This document shows, piece by piece, positions 8,246-17,008 of a stretch of DNA of 64,000 bases. Where the stretch lies: assembly GCA_964449115.1 (NCBI GenBank), contig CAYUXW010000002.1, positions 1 through 64,000 of the forward strand, written 5' to 3'. The notes beneath the pieces were generated by a model. The model searched no databases and was not told the origin of the DNA. It worked only from the letters and a program-made list of their open reading frames with translations. Every line of letters begins with the position of its first letter. The stretch's first letter is position 1. This DNA comes from UBA1783 sp964449115. GTDB taxonomy: Bacteria; Bacillota_I; Bacilli_A; Erysipelotrichales; Erysipelotrichaceae. The translations under genes were made by a program, and so were the position numbers.

Positions 8246-9361
8246 CTATATTTTATCTACAAAATCTTTCAAGCGATTGCTTTTAGAACGAGATCTCAGT
8301 TTTCTAATCGCTTTAGCTTCAATCTGTCTAATTCTTTCTCTTGTAACATTAAATTCTCTGCCAACTTCTTCCAATGTTCTGGTTTTACCATCAATTAGAC
8401 CAAACCTTAACTCCAAAACTTTCTTTTCTCTATCGGTTAAAGTCGATAGGACAGCATTGATTTCATCTTTGAGCAACTCTCTGCTGGCATATTCCTCTGG
8501 TGAGATAGCTTGTTTGTCTTCAATGAAATCACCTAGATGAGAATCATCCTCTTCACCAATTGGTGATTCTAATGAAACTGGCTCTAAAGCAATTCTTTGA
8601 ATTTCTCTTACTCTATCTGCGGTCATATTATTGCCCATTCTTTCAGCAATCTCTTCAGCTGTTGCTTCTCTGCCTAATTCCTGTACCAGTTGTCTGGAAA
8701 TTCTTGTTAACTTATTAATCGTTTCAACCATATGAACAGGGATACGGATAGTTCTTGCCTGGTCAGCAATAGCTCTGGTTATAGCCTGTCTTATCCACCA
8801 GGTAGCATAGGTAGAGAACTTAAATCCCTTGGTATGGTCAAACTTTTCCACTGCTTTTACTAAACCCAGGTTTCCTTCCTGAATCAAATCTAAAAACAGC
8901 AGTCCCCTTCCGACATACTTTTTAGCTATAGCTACTACAAGACGCAGATTGGCAGTGATAAGTTCATCTTTTGCGACTTCATCACCTTCTTTTATTCTTG
9001 CGGCAATCTCTCTTTCTTCGTGAGCTTTTAATAGCGGCACTACTCCAATTTCTTTCAAATACATTTTTACAGGATCATTAGTTTTAATAGATGAAATATC
9101 TGCATAGACACGATATAGTTCTTTTTCATCATCATCTTCATCATCTAAATCTAAATCATCATCCAAATCGTCATCATCCAATTCTTCATCCAGGATAACT
9201 CCATTTTCTCTGGTCCATTGTAAAAAATCATCAATTTCATCTTCAGTCAGTTTTAGATGTTCGATTTCTTTCAATACTTCATCTTGCGTAATTTCTTCTT
9301 CAGCACTAGACTTTTGCATTAGTTCATTTTTAATTGTGTCTAAATCTTTCTTATTCGTCAT
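8246..9361 (-). CDS. rpoD: Primary sigma factor RpoD (SigA)
   Basis: This housekeeping sigma factor of 371 residues has the size typical of Bacillota. A strongly acidic stretch (about 55-85, repeated Asp/Leu) takes the place of region 1.1. Region 1.2 follows (TNDPVKMYLKEIGVVPLL). Region 2 has NLRLVVAIAKKYVGRGL, LIQEGNLGLVKAVEKF and FSTYATWWIRQAITRAIADQ. Region 4.2 has RTLEEVGREFNVTRERIRQIEAKA. It overlaps the dnaG stop by four bases (ATGA), with GGAGG upstream, giving the classic dnaG-rpoD arrangement. Confidence 0.98.
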   Translation of the reverse strand: MTNKKDLDTIKNELMQKSSAEEEITQDEVLKEIEHLKLTEDEIDDFLQWTRENGVILDEELDDDDLDDDLDLDDEDDDEKELYRVYADISSIKTNDPVKMYLKEIGVVPLLKAHEEREIAARIKEGDEVAKDELITANLRLVVAIAKKYVGRGLLFLDLIQEGNLGLVKAVEKFDHTKGFKFSTYATWWIRQAITRAIADQARTIRIPVHMVETINKLTRISRQLVQELGREATAEEIAERMGNNMTADRVREIQRIALEPVSLESPIGEEDDSHLGDFIEDKQAISPEEYASRELLKDEINAVLSTLTDREKKVLELRFGLIDGKTRTLEEVGREFNVTRERIRQIEAKAIRKLRSRSKSNRLKDFVDKI

Positions 9362-11127
9362 TTAACTACCTCCTGTTTATTTAAATCCTTAAGTTTTCTT
9401 TGAAGTTCAGCATATTCAGCGATAACTCTCTTTTTCATATTTTCATCAGTATAATTTTCTGCTGCAGCTTTTAATTTTTCCAATTCTTTTTCAATCTCAG
9501 AAGATTTTATTTTTATTATTGAATCTCTTAAAAGCTGTTCATCTTCATTTTCACAATGAGTTTTATCAGATTCAATTTTACATATCAATGTTCTTATTTC
9601 ATCATCATCTATTTCAGCTAGCAGATTACCTAAAGATATATACTGATTCTGATCATAGAAATTGATTATTAACTTGGTTATTTCATCCAATTGTCTGTCC
9701 GGTAAATATCCCAGTTCATTTTTATAAATATTAATATTATTAGCTGAAAACAATATTTGTTTGACAATTATGTTTTGAGCAATTTCAATTCCACTATGTA
9801 GTGATGATACAGGTCTTATAATCCTTTTAGTTTCTTTTTTTATTTCCTCTGTTTTTACGCCCGAAGATAATATCGATACAGGTAATTTTGTCAATTCGGA
9901 TAATCTATTGATATAGACCTGTCTATCAAAATCATTTTTAACCTTTTTAATTTCTTCCATAACCTTAAAGGTATATTCTCTTTTGGCAGTATAATTTTCT
10001 AAATCATAAGACTTTTTGTAATATTCAAGGATAAACTCAATCCAGGTTTTTGGTTTTACAATCATCTCATTCAATCTGTCAATCCCATATTTAATGATGA
10101 TTTCATCAGGATCGTATTCCGTATCATTATTCAAGACAATTACTTCAAAACCTTCCTGAAGACAATCCTTACCTGTCTTTAATATCGCTGATTGACCAGC
10201 CTTATCTCCATCAAAAGCCAGTAAAATCCTGTTGGTAAACTTTTTAATTGCTAGAAGCTGATTTTTTGTCGTATTTGTTCCTAAGGAACAGACGGTATTT
10301 TGATACCCTATTCTGTCAAAAGCAATAACATCCATTGGCCCTTCAGCCAGAATAACAAACTTTTTTTCTCTAATTTTTTCTTTAGCACGATGTAAATTAA
10401 ATACAACATTACTTTTCCTATATATGGGAGTATCAGTTGAATTTATATATTTAATATCAACATTAGGATCAATACTTCTTGCTGTAAATCCTATCGGGTT
10501 TCCATTTATATCACTTATAGGTATCATAATACGGTTAAAGAAGACATCTCTTATTCCTTTATTGGTCAGTCTTGCCAGATTGGCAGTAATAATATCATTA
10601 TCACTATATCCTTTTTTTGATAGAAAAGAATATAATTTATCATCCCTTGGATTATAACCTATTTGAAATCTCTCAATTAATTTATCATCAATATTTCTTC
10701 TATACAGGTAGCTTTTATAGGGTTCTCCCTCTTTTGACTTCAATTCATATTGACAGTAATTGACTGCTTCTCTGACTATCTTATGACTGATGGTTTCTAC
10801 AAATGCATTAACTCTATTTTCGCCAAAATCATATTTATAGCCAATCATTTCCGCTACCAGTTTTACCGCTTCTATATAGCTAAGGTGTTTATATTTCATC
10901 ACAAAACTGAATACATCACCAGAACTCTTATTTTCTGGTGGACAGGAAAAACATTTGAAAATTTGTTTATCTACAGAAATATGTAATGAAGGATTATTAT
11001 CGTCATGAAAAGGACAATACGCCTGATAATTGTTGCCTTTTTTGACGATTGGAATAAAGTTGCCAATGATATCCTGTATTGGAGCTTTACTCTTAATCTC
11101 ATTAATTACTTCTCTAGGTATTCTCAT
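9358..11127 (-). CDS. dnaG: DNA primase DnaG
   Basis: DnaG synthesises RNA primers for replication. The 589-residue protein has an N-terminal CHC2 zinc ribbon (CPFH, about residue 38, and FKCFSCPPENKSSGDVF about 57-73). The second half of this zinc ribbon has a few extra residues between its cysteine and the Gly-Asp-Val segment compared with common versions. The TOPRIM core follows with ILAEGPMDVIA and LLAFDGDKAG. A C-terminal helicase-interacting helical region fills the rest. It starts with AGGAG before ATG, 8 bases downstream of glyS. Confidence 0.97.
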   Translation of the reverse strand: MRIPREVINEIKSKAPIQDIIGNFIPIVKKGNNYQAYCPFHDDNNPSLHISVDKQIFKCFSCPPENKSSGDVFSFVMKYKHLSYIEAVKLVAEMIGYKYDFGENRVNAFVETISHKIVREAVNYCQYELKSKEGEPYKSYLYRRNIDDKLIERFQIGYNPRDDKLYSFLSKKGYSDNDIITANLARLTNKGIRDVFFNRIMIPISDINGNPIGFTARSIDPNVDIKYINSTDTPIYRKSNVVFNLHRAKEKIREKKFVILAEGPMDVIAFDRIGYQNTVCSLGTNTTKNQLLAIKKFTNRILLAFDGDKAGQSAILKTGKDCLQEGFEVIVLNNDTEYDPDEIIIKYGIDRLNEMIVKPKTWIEFILEYYKKSYDLENYTAKREYTFKVMEEIKKVKNDFDRQVYINRLSELTKLPVSILSSGVKTEEIKKETKRIIRPVSSLHSGIEIAQNIIVKQILFSANNINIYKNELGYLPDRQLDEITKLIINFYDQNQYISLGNLLAEIDDDEIRTLICKIESDKTHCENEDEQLLRDSIIKIKSSEIEKELEKLKAAAENYTDENMKKRVIAEYAELQRKLKDLNKQEVVK

Positions 11128-11135
11128 CTTTTCTC

Positions 11136-12521
11136 CTAATACTTTGTATATTCAGCAATATAGTTTTCTAAATCTTCAATCTTGATAACTTCCTGTTTCA
11201 TCGTATCTCTATCTCTAACAGTAACAGTTCCATTTGGCTCTGTATCAAAGTCAACAGTAATACATAAAGGTGTACCGATAGCATCCTGTCTTCTATAACG
11301 TTTTCCTATAGATCCTGTTTCATCATAGACAACATCAAAAGATTTAGCCAGGTTTCTATAGATTTCAAAAGCCTGCTCTGATAATTTCTTACTTAATGGG
11401 AATATAGCTGCTTTAATAGGAGCCAGTGCAGGATGAAAATGCATAACTATTCTAACATCCTCTTTCTCTTCAGTACCAATATTCTCTTCATCATAAGCAT
11501 CACAAATAAAAGCTAAAAATAATCTTTCAACACCTACTGATGGCTCCACACAATAAGGTATGTATCTTTCGTTTGTGAAAGGATCAAAATAAGTTAAATC
11601 TGCTTTTGAATGGTCCATATGCTGTTTCAGGTCATAATCTGTTCTGTTGGCAATACCCCAGACTTCACCCCAACCAAATGGAAATTTATATTCAATATCA
11701 CAGGTACCTTTTGAATAGAAAGCCAGCTCTTCAGGTGTATGATCTCTAAAACGCATATTATCTTCTTTTAGACCTAAATCTTTCAGCCAGTCAAAGCAGA
11801 ACTGTTTCCAATATGGATACCAATAATCATCCTCACCAGGAGTACAGAAAAACTCTAATTCCATCTGTTCAAATTCTCTGGTTCTAAAGATAAAGTTTCC
11901 TGGAGTAATTTCGTTTCTAAATGCTTTCCCAATCTGACCAATACCAAATGGCAATTTCTTTCTCATTGATCTTTGCACATTTCTGAAGTTTACAAACATT
12001 CCCTGCGCTGTTTCTGGACGCAGATAAATCGTGCTCTGATTATCTTCAACAACACCCTGGAAAGTTTTAAACATCAGATTAAATTTTCTAATATCGGTCC
12101 AATCCAATTGTCCACAGTTTGGACAGTTAATCTTGTTTTCATTTATATAATTAACCATGTCTTCATTTGACATCGATTCCACAACCACTTTGCCTTTCGC
12201 CTGGTTTTCAATTAACTGATCAGCTCTGTATCTAGTTTTACACTTCTTACAGTCAATTAAAGGGTCTGAAAAATTCGCTACGTGTCCTGTAGCTACCCAT
12301 ACTTCCGGATTCATTAAAATAGCTGCCTGAATTCCTTCATTATTGACATCTTCCTGAATAAATTTTTTCCACCAGGCATTTTTTATATTTTTCTTTAGAT
12401 TCTGTCCCAATGGACCATAATCCCAAGTATTTGATAATCCACCATAAATTTCAGAGCCCTGAAAGACAAAACCTGAAGTTCTCAGGTGATTAACAATTTG
12501 TTCAAATGTATATTTAGACAT
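11136..12521 (-). CDS. glyS: Glycyl-tRNA synthetase, dimeric class II type
   Basis: The enzyme charges tRNA-Gly. It is the single-chain dimeric form (461 residues), not the alpha2-beta2 GlyQ/GlyS form found in many bacteria. Class II motifs include IGQIGKAFRNEITPGNFIFRTREFEQMELEFF (motif 2 region), LRPETAQGMFVNF and the motif 3 segment EPSVGVERLFLAF. The C-terminal anticodon-binding domain has VYDETGSIGKRYRRQDAIGTP. A Cys-x2-Cys pair occurs in each of CKKCKTRY and CPNCG. Only 63 bases separate it from recO, too short for a T-box leader. Confidence 0.97.
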   Translation of the reverse strand: MSKYTFEQIVNHLRTSGFVFQGSEIYGGLSNTWDYGPLGQNLKKNIKNAWWKKFIQEDVNNEGIQAAILMNPEVWVATGHVANFSDPLIDCKKCKTRYRADQLIENQAKGKVVVESMSNEDMVNYINENKINCPNCGQLDWTDIRKFNLMFKTFQGVVEDNQSTIYLRPETAQGMFVNFRNVQRSMRKKLPFGIGQIGKAFRNEITPGNFIFRTREFEQMELEFFCTPGEDDYWYPYWKQFCFDWLKDLGLKEDNMRFRDHTPEELAFYSKGTCDIEYKFPFGWGEVWGIANRTDYDLKQHMDHSKADLTYFDPFTNERYIPYCVEPSVGVERLFLAFICDAYDEENIGTEEKEDVRIVMHFHPALAPIKAAIFPLSKKLSEQAFEIYRNLAKSFDVVYDETGSIGKRYRRQDAIGTPLCITVDFDTEPNGTVTVRDRDTMKQEVIKIEDLENYIAEYTKY

Positions 12522-12584
12522 AAATATTACCTCTTTTCTATTCTTCCATACTAATGTATACTTTTATTTTTCACAAAAGTAAAC

Positions 12585-13307
12585 CTATTTATTTAAATTT
12601 ACTAAACTTTGATAACTTTTAAGATAAATACCGGAAAAATTAATCAAAATTTCTATTAACATATTGGTTAATTTAAAATCATTTAAATTAAGTGTTATAA
12701 GTTTATCATAAACATCAAAAGATGCTTTATTGATTACTCTAAATTTTTTTAGATATTCCAATTCAAATATTTCATCATTAAATTCTCTATTACAATAGCT
12801 GCAGATAAATCCTCCTTCACTAATGGAAATTGATTCAATACTATCTGTTCTTCCACAGTTGACACAGCCATCTACAAAAGGAGCAATACCTAAAATATTC
12901 AGCATTGTTACTAGATAAACATTTAAAACCAAATATTGCTGATTTTCATCATTTAATAAAGTCAATGTTTCAAACAATAAATCATAGACATTTTCTTCAA
13001 CGGCATCAGCTGTTTCACAAATAACTGAAGCTATGGCTATTTTTTCATAATCAGTTTTAATATTGCTGAACTGATTTATTAAATTAGCACTTTTAAGTAT
13101 TTGAATTGATTTGTTGGGATTATAGTCAAATAAAAAATTACTATGATCAAAAAGCTGAGTAGCATAGACATTTTTACTGGTTATTTTTTTATATCCTTTG
13201 ACATATAGGGCAACTTTTCCAAATTCTTTAGTTATGATTGTTACTATTGCATCATTTTCTTTGTACTCTATTGAATTTATTACTATTCCTTTAATTAGAT
13301 CATTCAT
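12585..13307 (-). CDS. recO: DNA repair protein RecO
   Basis: RecO loads RecA with RecR in the RecFOR pathway. The 240-residue protein has an N-terminal OB-fold (GIVINSIEYKENDAIVTIIT) and a helical domain carrying a four-cysteine zinc site, CVNC at about residue 140 and CSYC at about 160. It directly follows era without a gap and has only a weak ribosome binding site within the era tail, so it is probably translated by coupling. era-recO-glyS order is common in Bacillota. Confidence 0.93.
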   Translation of the reverse strand: MNDLIKGIVINSIEYKENDAIVTIITKEFGKVALYVKGYKKITSKNVYATQLFDHSNFLFDYNPNKSIQILKSANLINQFSNIKTDYEKIAIASVICETADAVEENVYDLLFETLTLLNDENQQYLVLNVYLVTMLNILGIAPFVDGCVNCGRTDSIESISISEGGFICSYCNREFNDEIFELEYLKKFRVINKASFDVYDKLITLNLNDFKLTNMLIEILINFSGIYLKSYQSLVNLNK

Positions 13308-14192
13308 TTATTTATCCCAATATCCAAATTCTTTAAGTTGGTGATTTTTATTTCGCCAATTTTCTTCAACAGATACAAATAATTCTAAAAAAACTTTACT
13401 TTGCATTCTCAATTCTAACTCTTCCCTGGCAAAAGTTCCTATTTTTTTAATCATCATGCCTTGTTTTCCAACAATAATTTTCTTTTGACTATCCCTTTCA
13501 CATACTATCTTTGCGTTAATAATGATTAAATCCTTTTTAGTTTCTATTTTCTCAATTACTACCGCTATAGAATGAGGAATTTCTTCTGAGGTATTGATTA
13601 AAACTTTTTCTCTTATTATTTCAGCTATCATAAACTCTTCAGGATAATCCGAAATCATATCTGTTGGATAATATTGAATATCATCTTTAAGATATTTCTT
13701 TATTGTAGTTATTAATTCATCAACATTTTTGTTTCTTAAAGCACTTAAAGGTATAATTTCATCATAATCATTTGTATCGATGTCGTGTAAAAATTCAATC
13801 AACTCTCTGGTTGTTAGTTTATCTATTTTATTTATTATTAATAGTTTAGGTTTATCAATCAGCTGGATATTTTCAGCAATAATCTGATCACTTTTTCCAT
13901 AACCTTTTGTAGCATCAATTAAAAATAAAATAATATCAGCATCTCTAGCTGCACTATAGGCACTTTGAACCATTACCTGATTTAATTTTGATTTAGGTTT
14001 ATGAATTCCGGGAGTATCAATAAAGACAATTTGAGAATCATCAGTTGTCAAAATACCTCTGATATTATCTCTTGTAGTCTGCGGCTTAGGTGTAGCTATG
14101 GCAATTTTTTTAGCTAGAATTGTATTTAATAATGTGCTTTTTCCAACATTGGGTTTTCCTATCAAGGCTACAAATCCACTTTTAAAACTCAT
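13308..14192 (-). CDS. era: GTPase Era
   Basis: Era binds the 3' end of 16S rRNA during 30S assembly. The 294-residue protein has G1 GKPNVGKST (about 12-20), G2 region PQTTRDNIRG, G3 DTPGIHKP, G4 NKID and G5 SALRNKN. The C-terminal KH domain contains ERDSQKKIIVGKQGMMIKKIGTFARE. It lies between cdd and recO with almost no spacing, the usual placement near ybeY and recO. Confidence 0.97.
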   Translation of the reverse strand: MSFKSGFVALIGKPNVGKSTLLNTILAKKIAIATPKPQTTRDNIRGILTTDDSQIVFIDTPGIHKPKSKLNQVMVQSAYSAARDADIILFLIDATKGYGKSDQIIAENIQLIDKPKLLIINKIDKLTTRELIEFLHDIDTNDYDEIIPLSALRNKNVDELITTIKKYLKDDIQYYPTDMISDYPEEFMIAEIIREKVLINTSEEIPHSIAVVIEKIETKKDLIIINAKIVCERDSQKKIIVGKQGMMIKKIGTFAREELELRMQSKVFLELFVSVEENWRNKNHQLKEFGYWDK

Positions 14193-14193
14193 A

Positions 14194-14592
14194 TTATTTT
14201 AAATCCTCCTCTGTAAACTGCATAGGTAACAATTCAGCAATGTCAGTTACCAAACTTTCATTTTTGTTAGCTAAAATAATTGGGGTATCCTGATTTAATA
14301 ATTCACATAAAACCTGACGGCAGATTCCGCAAGGAGAACCTAATCTTTTACCATGGCTGACAATACATAAAGCTTCAATATCATTCTTTCTATAGCCATT
14401 ACTATAAGCGGCAAAAACAGCATTTCTTTCAGCACAGATAGTAGCTCCATATGAAGCATTTTCAATATTGGCACCTAGAAAATAGTTGCCATCTTTACAC
14501 AGACAGCAGGCACCTACTTTATAGTTGGAGTACTGACAATAGGCATTTTCAGAAGCTTTAAAAGCTAATTTTATTAAACTTTCTTTATCCAT
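14194..14592 (-). CDS. cdd: Cytidine deaminase
   Basis: This 132-residue zinc enzyme deaminates cytidine and deoxycytidine in pyrimidine salvage. The active site reads NIENASYGATICAERNAVFAA (CAE motif) and SPCGICRQVLCEL (PCxxC zinc ligands). The tetrameric small form matches the length. It sits between ybeY and era, a common Firmicute arrangement. Confidence 0.96.
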   Translation of the reverse strand: MDKESLIKLAFKASENAYCQYSNYKVGACCLCKDGNYFLGANIENASYGATICAERNAVFAAYSNGYRKNDIEALCIVSHGKRLGSPCGICRQVLCELLNQDTPIILANKNESLVTDIAELLPMQFTEEDLK

Positions 14593-14601
14593 AAATTCTT
14601 C

Positions 14602-15060
14602 CTACCTTTCTTCTCTAGGCACGATGTCATCAAGAATAAGTTTTTGATATCTAATCATCTCTTGTTCCTCACTTTTGTTTAAATGATTAAAACCGCATAA
14701 ATGCAATAGTCCATGAGTAAACAAAAAACATATTTCTCTTCTTTCGCTATGGTTATATTCCTGGGCTTGTCTTTGAGCAGCTTCAATATTAATAAAAATA
14801 TCTCCTAACTCAATATCATAAAAATCGCTATCATCCTGATAATCATTTAAGGCAAAGGAGATAACATCAGTGCTTCTGTCAACATTACGATACTGTCTAT
14901 TGATTTCACGCATTCTTTTATCTAAGGTAAAAATAACACTTAAACAGATATCTTCATTTAAATCCAATACTTCAATTGCTTTTGAAACGATATTTTCAAA
15001 ATCTTTACGATAATTGACATAACCTTTTCTTTTAGTTCTATTAATAACATTCAGTTCCAT
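14602..15060 (-). CDS. ybeY: Endoribonuclease YbeY (rRNA maturation factor)
   Basis: YbeY acts in 16S rRNA 3'-end maturation and ribosome quality control. The 152-residue protein carries the zinc motif HGLLHLCGFNH (about 118-128), preceded by the family segment DVISFALND and LGDIFI. It is directly downstream of phoH with 2 bp between them. Confidence 0.96.
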   Translation of the reverse strand: MELNVINRTKRKGYVNYRKDFENIVSKAIEVLDLNEDICLSVIFTLDKRMREINRQYRNVDRSTDVISFALNDYQDDSDFYDIELGDIFINIEAAQRQAQEYNHSERREICFLFTHGLLHLCGFNHLNKSEEQEMIRYQKLILDDIVPREER

Positions 15061-15062
15061 AA

Positions 15063-15989
15063 TTATCCCAGTTCTACCTTATCATATGCATCAATTATCT
15101 TTTGTACTACCGGATGTCTTACCACATCTTTGTTACTCATATATACTACTTCTATTTCATTAATATCTTTGATTATTTTTATCGCTTCAATCAGACCACT
15201 TTTTTTAGGTTTTGGTAAATCTATCTGAGTAATATCACCTGTGATAATCATTTTAGAATTGAAACCTAAACGAGTCATAAACATTTTTATCTGACTAGGA
15301 ACGGTATTTTGAGCTTCATCAAGAATAATACAGGCATCATTTAATGTTCTACCTCTCATATAAGCCAAGGGAGCAATTTCCAAAATGCTTTTTTCTATTA
15401 ATTTGGCAGTGTTTTCCGCTGAGATTAAAGAATCAAAAGAATCATAAATTGGTCTTAAGTATGGATCAACCTTTTCTTTTAAATCTCCTGGTAAAAAACC
15501 TAATGATTCACCTGATTCAACAACAGGTCTGGTAATAATAATCTTATTTACCTCGCCTTTCTTTAGAAGATTGTAGGCATAAACAACCGCCAAAAAAGTT
15601 TTGCCAGTACCAGCTGGTCCAACAGCAACAGTTATTACATTATTTTCAAAGGCTTCATATAATTCATTTTGACCTTTGGTTCTTAAGTAAAACTTTTTCA
15701 AGCCAACACCATTGGCGATAAATTTTTTATAATAATTATCATTCAAGATACCATTAACATCCTGACTGTCAATAAAACCACTTGTTTCACATTCTGATAT
15801 TAATGCTTCAAATACTTTTTTTAAGATTTTAACTTTTGTCTTGTCATCACAATAAACAGTAGAACCTTTAACTTCTATGTTTATATTATAAAAATTTTCC
15901 ATTAATCGAATGTTTCTGTCTTCGTCTCCTAAAATCATTGATAATGTATCATGATCAAGGTTATTTAAATCACATACAATATTATCCAA
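15063..15989 (-). CDS. phoH: PhoH-family ATPase
   Basis: This 308-residue P-loop ATPase, also known as YbeZ, is functionally linked to YbeY and RNA metabolism. Walker A is VGPAGTGKTFLAV near residue 126, Walker B is ACIILDEAQN, and SKMIITGDITQIDLP follows. The start codon is TTG, chosen because GGAGGT lies 8 bases upstream and no ATG or GTG fits; the N-terminal sequence from there (MDNIVCDLNN) is plausible. A TATAAT hexamer lies 24-29 bases upstream. Confidence 0.95.
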   Translation of the reverse strand: MDNIVCDLNNLDHDTLSMILGDEDRNIRLMENFYNINIEVKGSTVYCDDKTKVKILKKVFEALISECETSGFIDSQDVNGILNDNYYKKFIANGVGLKKFYLRTKGQNELYEAFENNVITVAVGPAGTGKTFLAVVYAYNLLKKGEVNKIIITRPVVESGESLGFLPGDLKEKVDPYLRPIYDSFDSLISAENTAKLIEKSILEIAPLAYMRGRTLNDACIILDEAQNTVPSQIKMFMTRLGFNSKMIITGDITQIDLPKPKKSGLIEAIKIIKDINEIEVVYMSNKDVVRHPVVQKIIDAYDKVELG

Positions 15990-16012
15990 TAGCTACTACC
16001 TCCAATATATTA

Positions 16013-16018
16013 ATTATA
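16013..16018 (-). promoter_or_regulatory. Candidate -10 box for phoH
   Basis: TATAAT on the minus strand lies directly after the rpsU terminator and ahead of the phoH ribosome binding site. No convincing -35 sequence is seen 17 bp upstream, so the call rests on the -10 box and position alone. Confidence 0.4.
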
Positions 16019-16021
16019 TTA

Positions 16022-16044
16022 CAAAAAAAGTGGTTTAAACCACT
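16022..16044 (-). terminator. Intrinsic terminator of rpsU
   Basis: On the minus strand AGTGG-TTTAAA-CCACT is followed by seven T residues. The stem overlaps the rpsU TAG stop codon. It separates the highly expressed rpsU from phoH. Confidence 0.85.
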
Positions 16045-16219
16045 ATTTCTTTCTAGCCTTTCTTGCAGCCTCTTGTTTCAACTTGCGTTTAACGCCTGGT
16101 TTAACATAGTATTCTCTTTTACGAGCTTCAGCAAGGGTACCATTACGAGATACTTGTCTTTTAAAACGACGTAAAGCATCATCGAGCTGTTCGTTGTCTT
16201 TAACTACTACTTTTGCCAT
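16043..16219 (-). CDS. rpsU: 30S ribosomal protein S21
   Basis: The 58-residue basic protein reads MAKVVVKDNEQLDDALRRFK at the start and ends in a run of Arg/Lys-rich residues (KQEAARKARKK), as S21 does. The ribosome binding site AGGGAGG is 7 bases upstream of the ATG. It has its own consensus promoter and terminator. It lies upstream of phoH, ybeY and the dnaG-rpoD genes, where it is often found in Bacillota. Confidence 0.97.
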   Translation of the reverse strand: MAKVVVKDNEQLDDALRRFKRQVSRNGTLAEARKREYYVKPGVKRKLKQEAARKARKK

Positions 16220-16256
16220 GTTCTACCCTCCCTTCTGAAATGTATAAACCTTAATT

Positions 16257-16285
16257 ATTATAAATCATATAATTTTACTTTGCAA
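16257..16285 (-). promoter_or_regulatory. Sigma-A promoter of rpsU
   Basis: TTGCAA, a 17-bp spacer and TATAAT are visible on the minus strand, 38 bases upstream of the rpsU ATG. This is one of the best consensus promoters in the window. Confidence 0.8.
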
Positions 16286-16292
16286 TGGTGAA

Positions 16293-16321
16293 TGTGAAAT
16301 TATGTGAGTAAAAATTTCACA
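16293..16321. repeat. Inverted repeat between deoC and rpsU
   Basis: TGTGAAAT (16293-16300) and ATTTCACA (16314-16321) form an 8-bp inverted repeat just upstream of the rpsU -35 box. There is no T-run on either side long enough for a standard terminator. It could slow read-through from deoC or serve as an operator. Confidence 0.5.
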
Positions 16322-16357
16322 ATTATTTCATAAGTAAAATCAATAATGGAAGTTTTG

Positions 16358-17008
16358 TTACTGCTGAATTTCTTCCATTATTTTGACACCAGCTGAACAT
16401 CCTAATCTATCAGCACCCGCATCAATCATCATTTTTGCATCAACTAAACTTCTTATCCCACCAGCTGCTTTAACTAAACTTTGGTCTTTTACTGTTTCTT
16501 TCATCAGTCTGACATCTTCAACAGTTGCTCCTGATGTTGAAAAACCGGTAGAAGTTTTTACAAAATGAGCTTTTGCATTCAGTGAACATTTACAAGCTTC
16601 TATTTTTTCTTCATCAGTCAATAGACAAGTTTCAATAATTACTTTAACAACATTACCTTGTGCTGCTTCTACAACTGCCCTAATATCTTCTTCAACATAT
16701 TTCCAGTTACCTTCTTTTGCAGCCCCAATATTGATTACCATATCAATTTCTGTTGCCCCATCTTTTATGGCCTGCTCTGTTTCAAAAGCTTTAGATACTG
16801 TTGCCATTGCCCCCAGTGGAAATCCTACCACACAGCAGACCTTGACATCGGTGTCTTTTAAAATTTCTTTTGCCAGTGGAACATAACAAGTATTGACACA
16901 TACAGAAGCAAAATCATATTTTTTTGCCTCTAAACATAATTCAGTAATCTGTTTGGTTGTTGCTGTTGCCTTTAGCAATGTGTGATCAATGTATTTGTTA
17001 ATTTTCAT
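16358..17008 (-). CDS. deoC: Deoxyribose-phosphate aldolase
   Basis: DeoC cleaves 2-deoxyribose-5-phosphate to glyceraldehyde-3-phosphate and acetaldehyde. The 216-residue TIM barrel shows IDHTLLKATAT near the N-terminus, VCCVVGFPLG, EIDMVINIGAAKEG, the Schiff-base lysine in HFVKTSTGF, and VKAAGGIRS. It overlaps the murE end by 11 bases with AAGGAG inside murE, so it is coupled to a cell-wall gene, an unusual partner. No deoxynucleoside phosphorylase gene is nearby. Confidence 0.96.
   Translation of the reverse strand: MKINKYIDHTLLKATATTKQITELCLEAKKYDFASVCVNTCYVPLAKEILKDTDVKVCCVVGFPLGAMATVSKAFETEQAIKDGATEIDMVINIGAAKEGNWKYVEEDIRAVVEAAQGNVVKVIIETCLLTDEEKIEACKCSLNAKAHFVKTSTGFSTSGATVEDVRLMKETVKDQSLVKAAGGIRSLVDAKMMIDAGADRLGCSAGVKIMEEIQQ

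Noticed and set aside
12522..12584. T-box leader for glyS
   Set aside because: The gap is only 63 bases and no specifier or T-box sequence is seen.
15938..16174. A plus-strand frame across rpsU and phoH
   Set aside because: It lies antisense to rpsU and includes the rpsU terminator; rpsU is certain.
16293..16321. CRP-type operator or terminator for deoC
   Set aside because: The spacing does not fit a CRP site and there is no T-run for an intrinsic terminator; it is left as an inverted repeat only.
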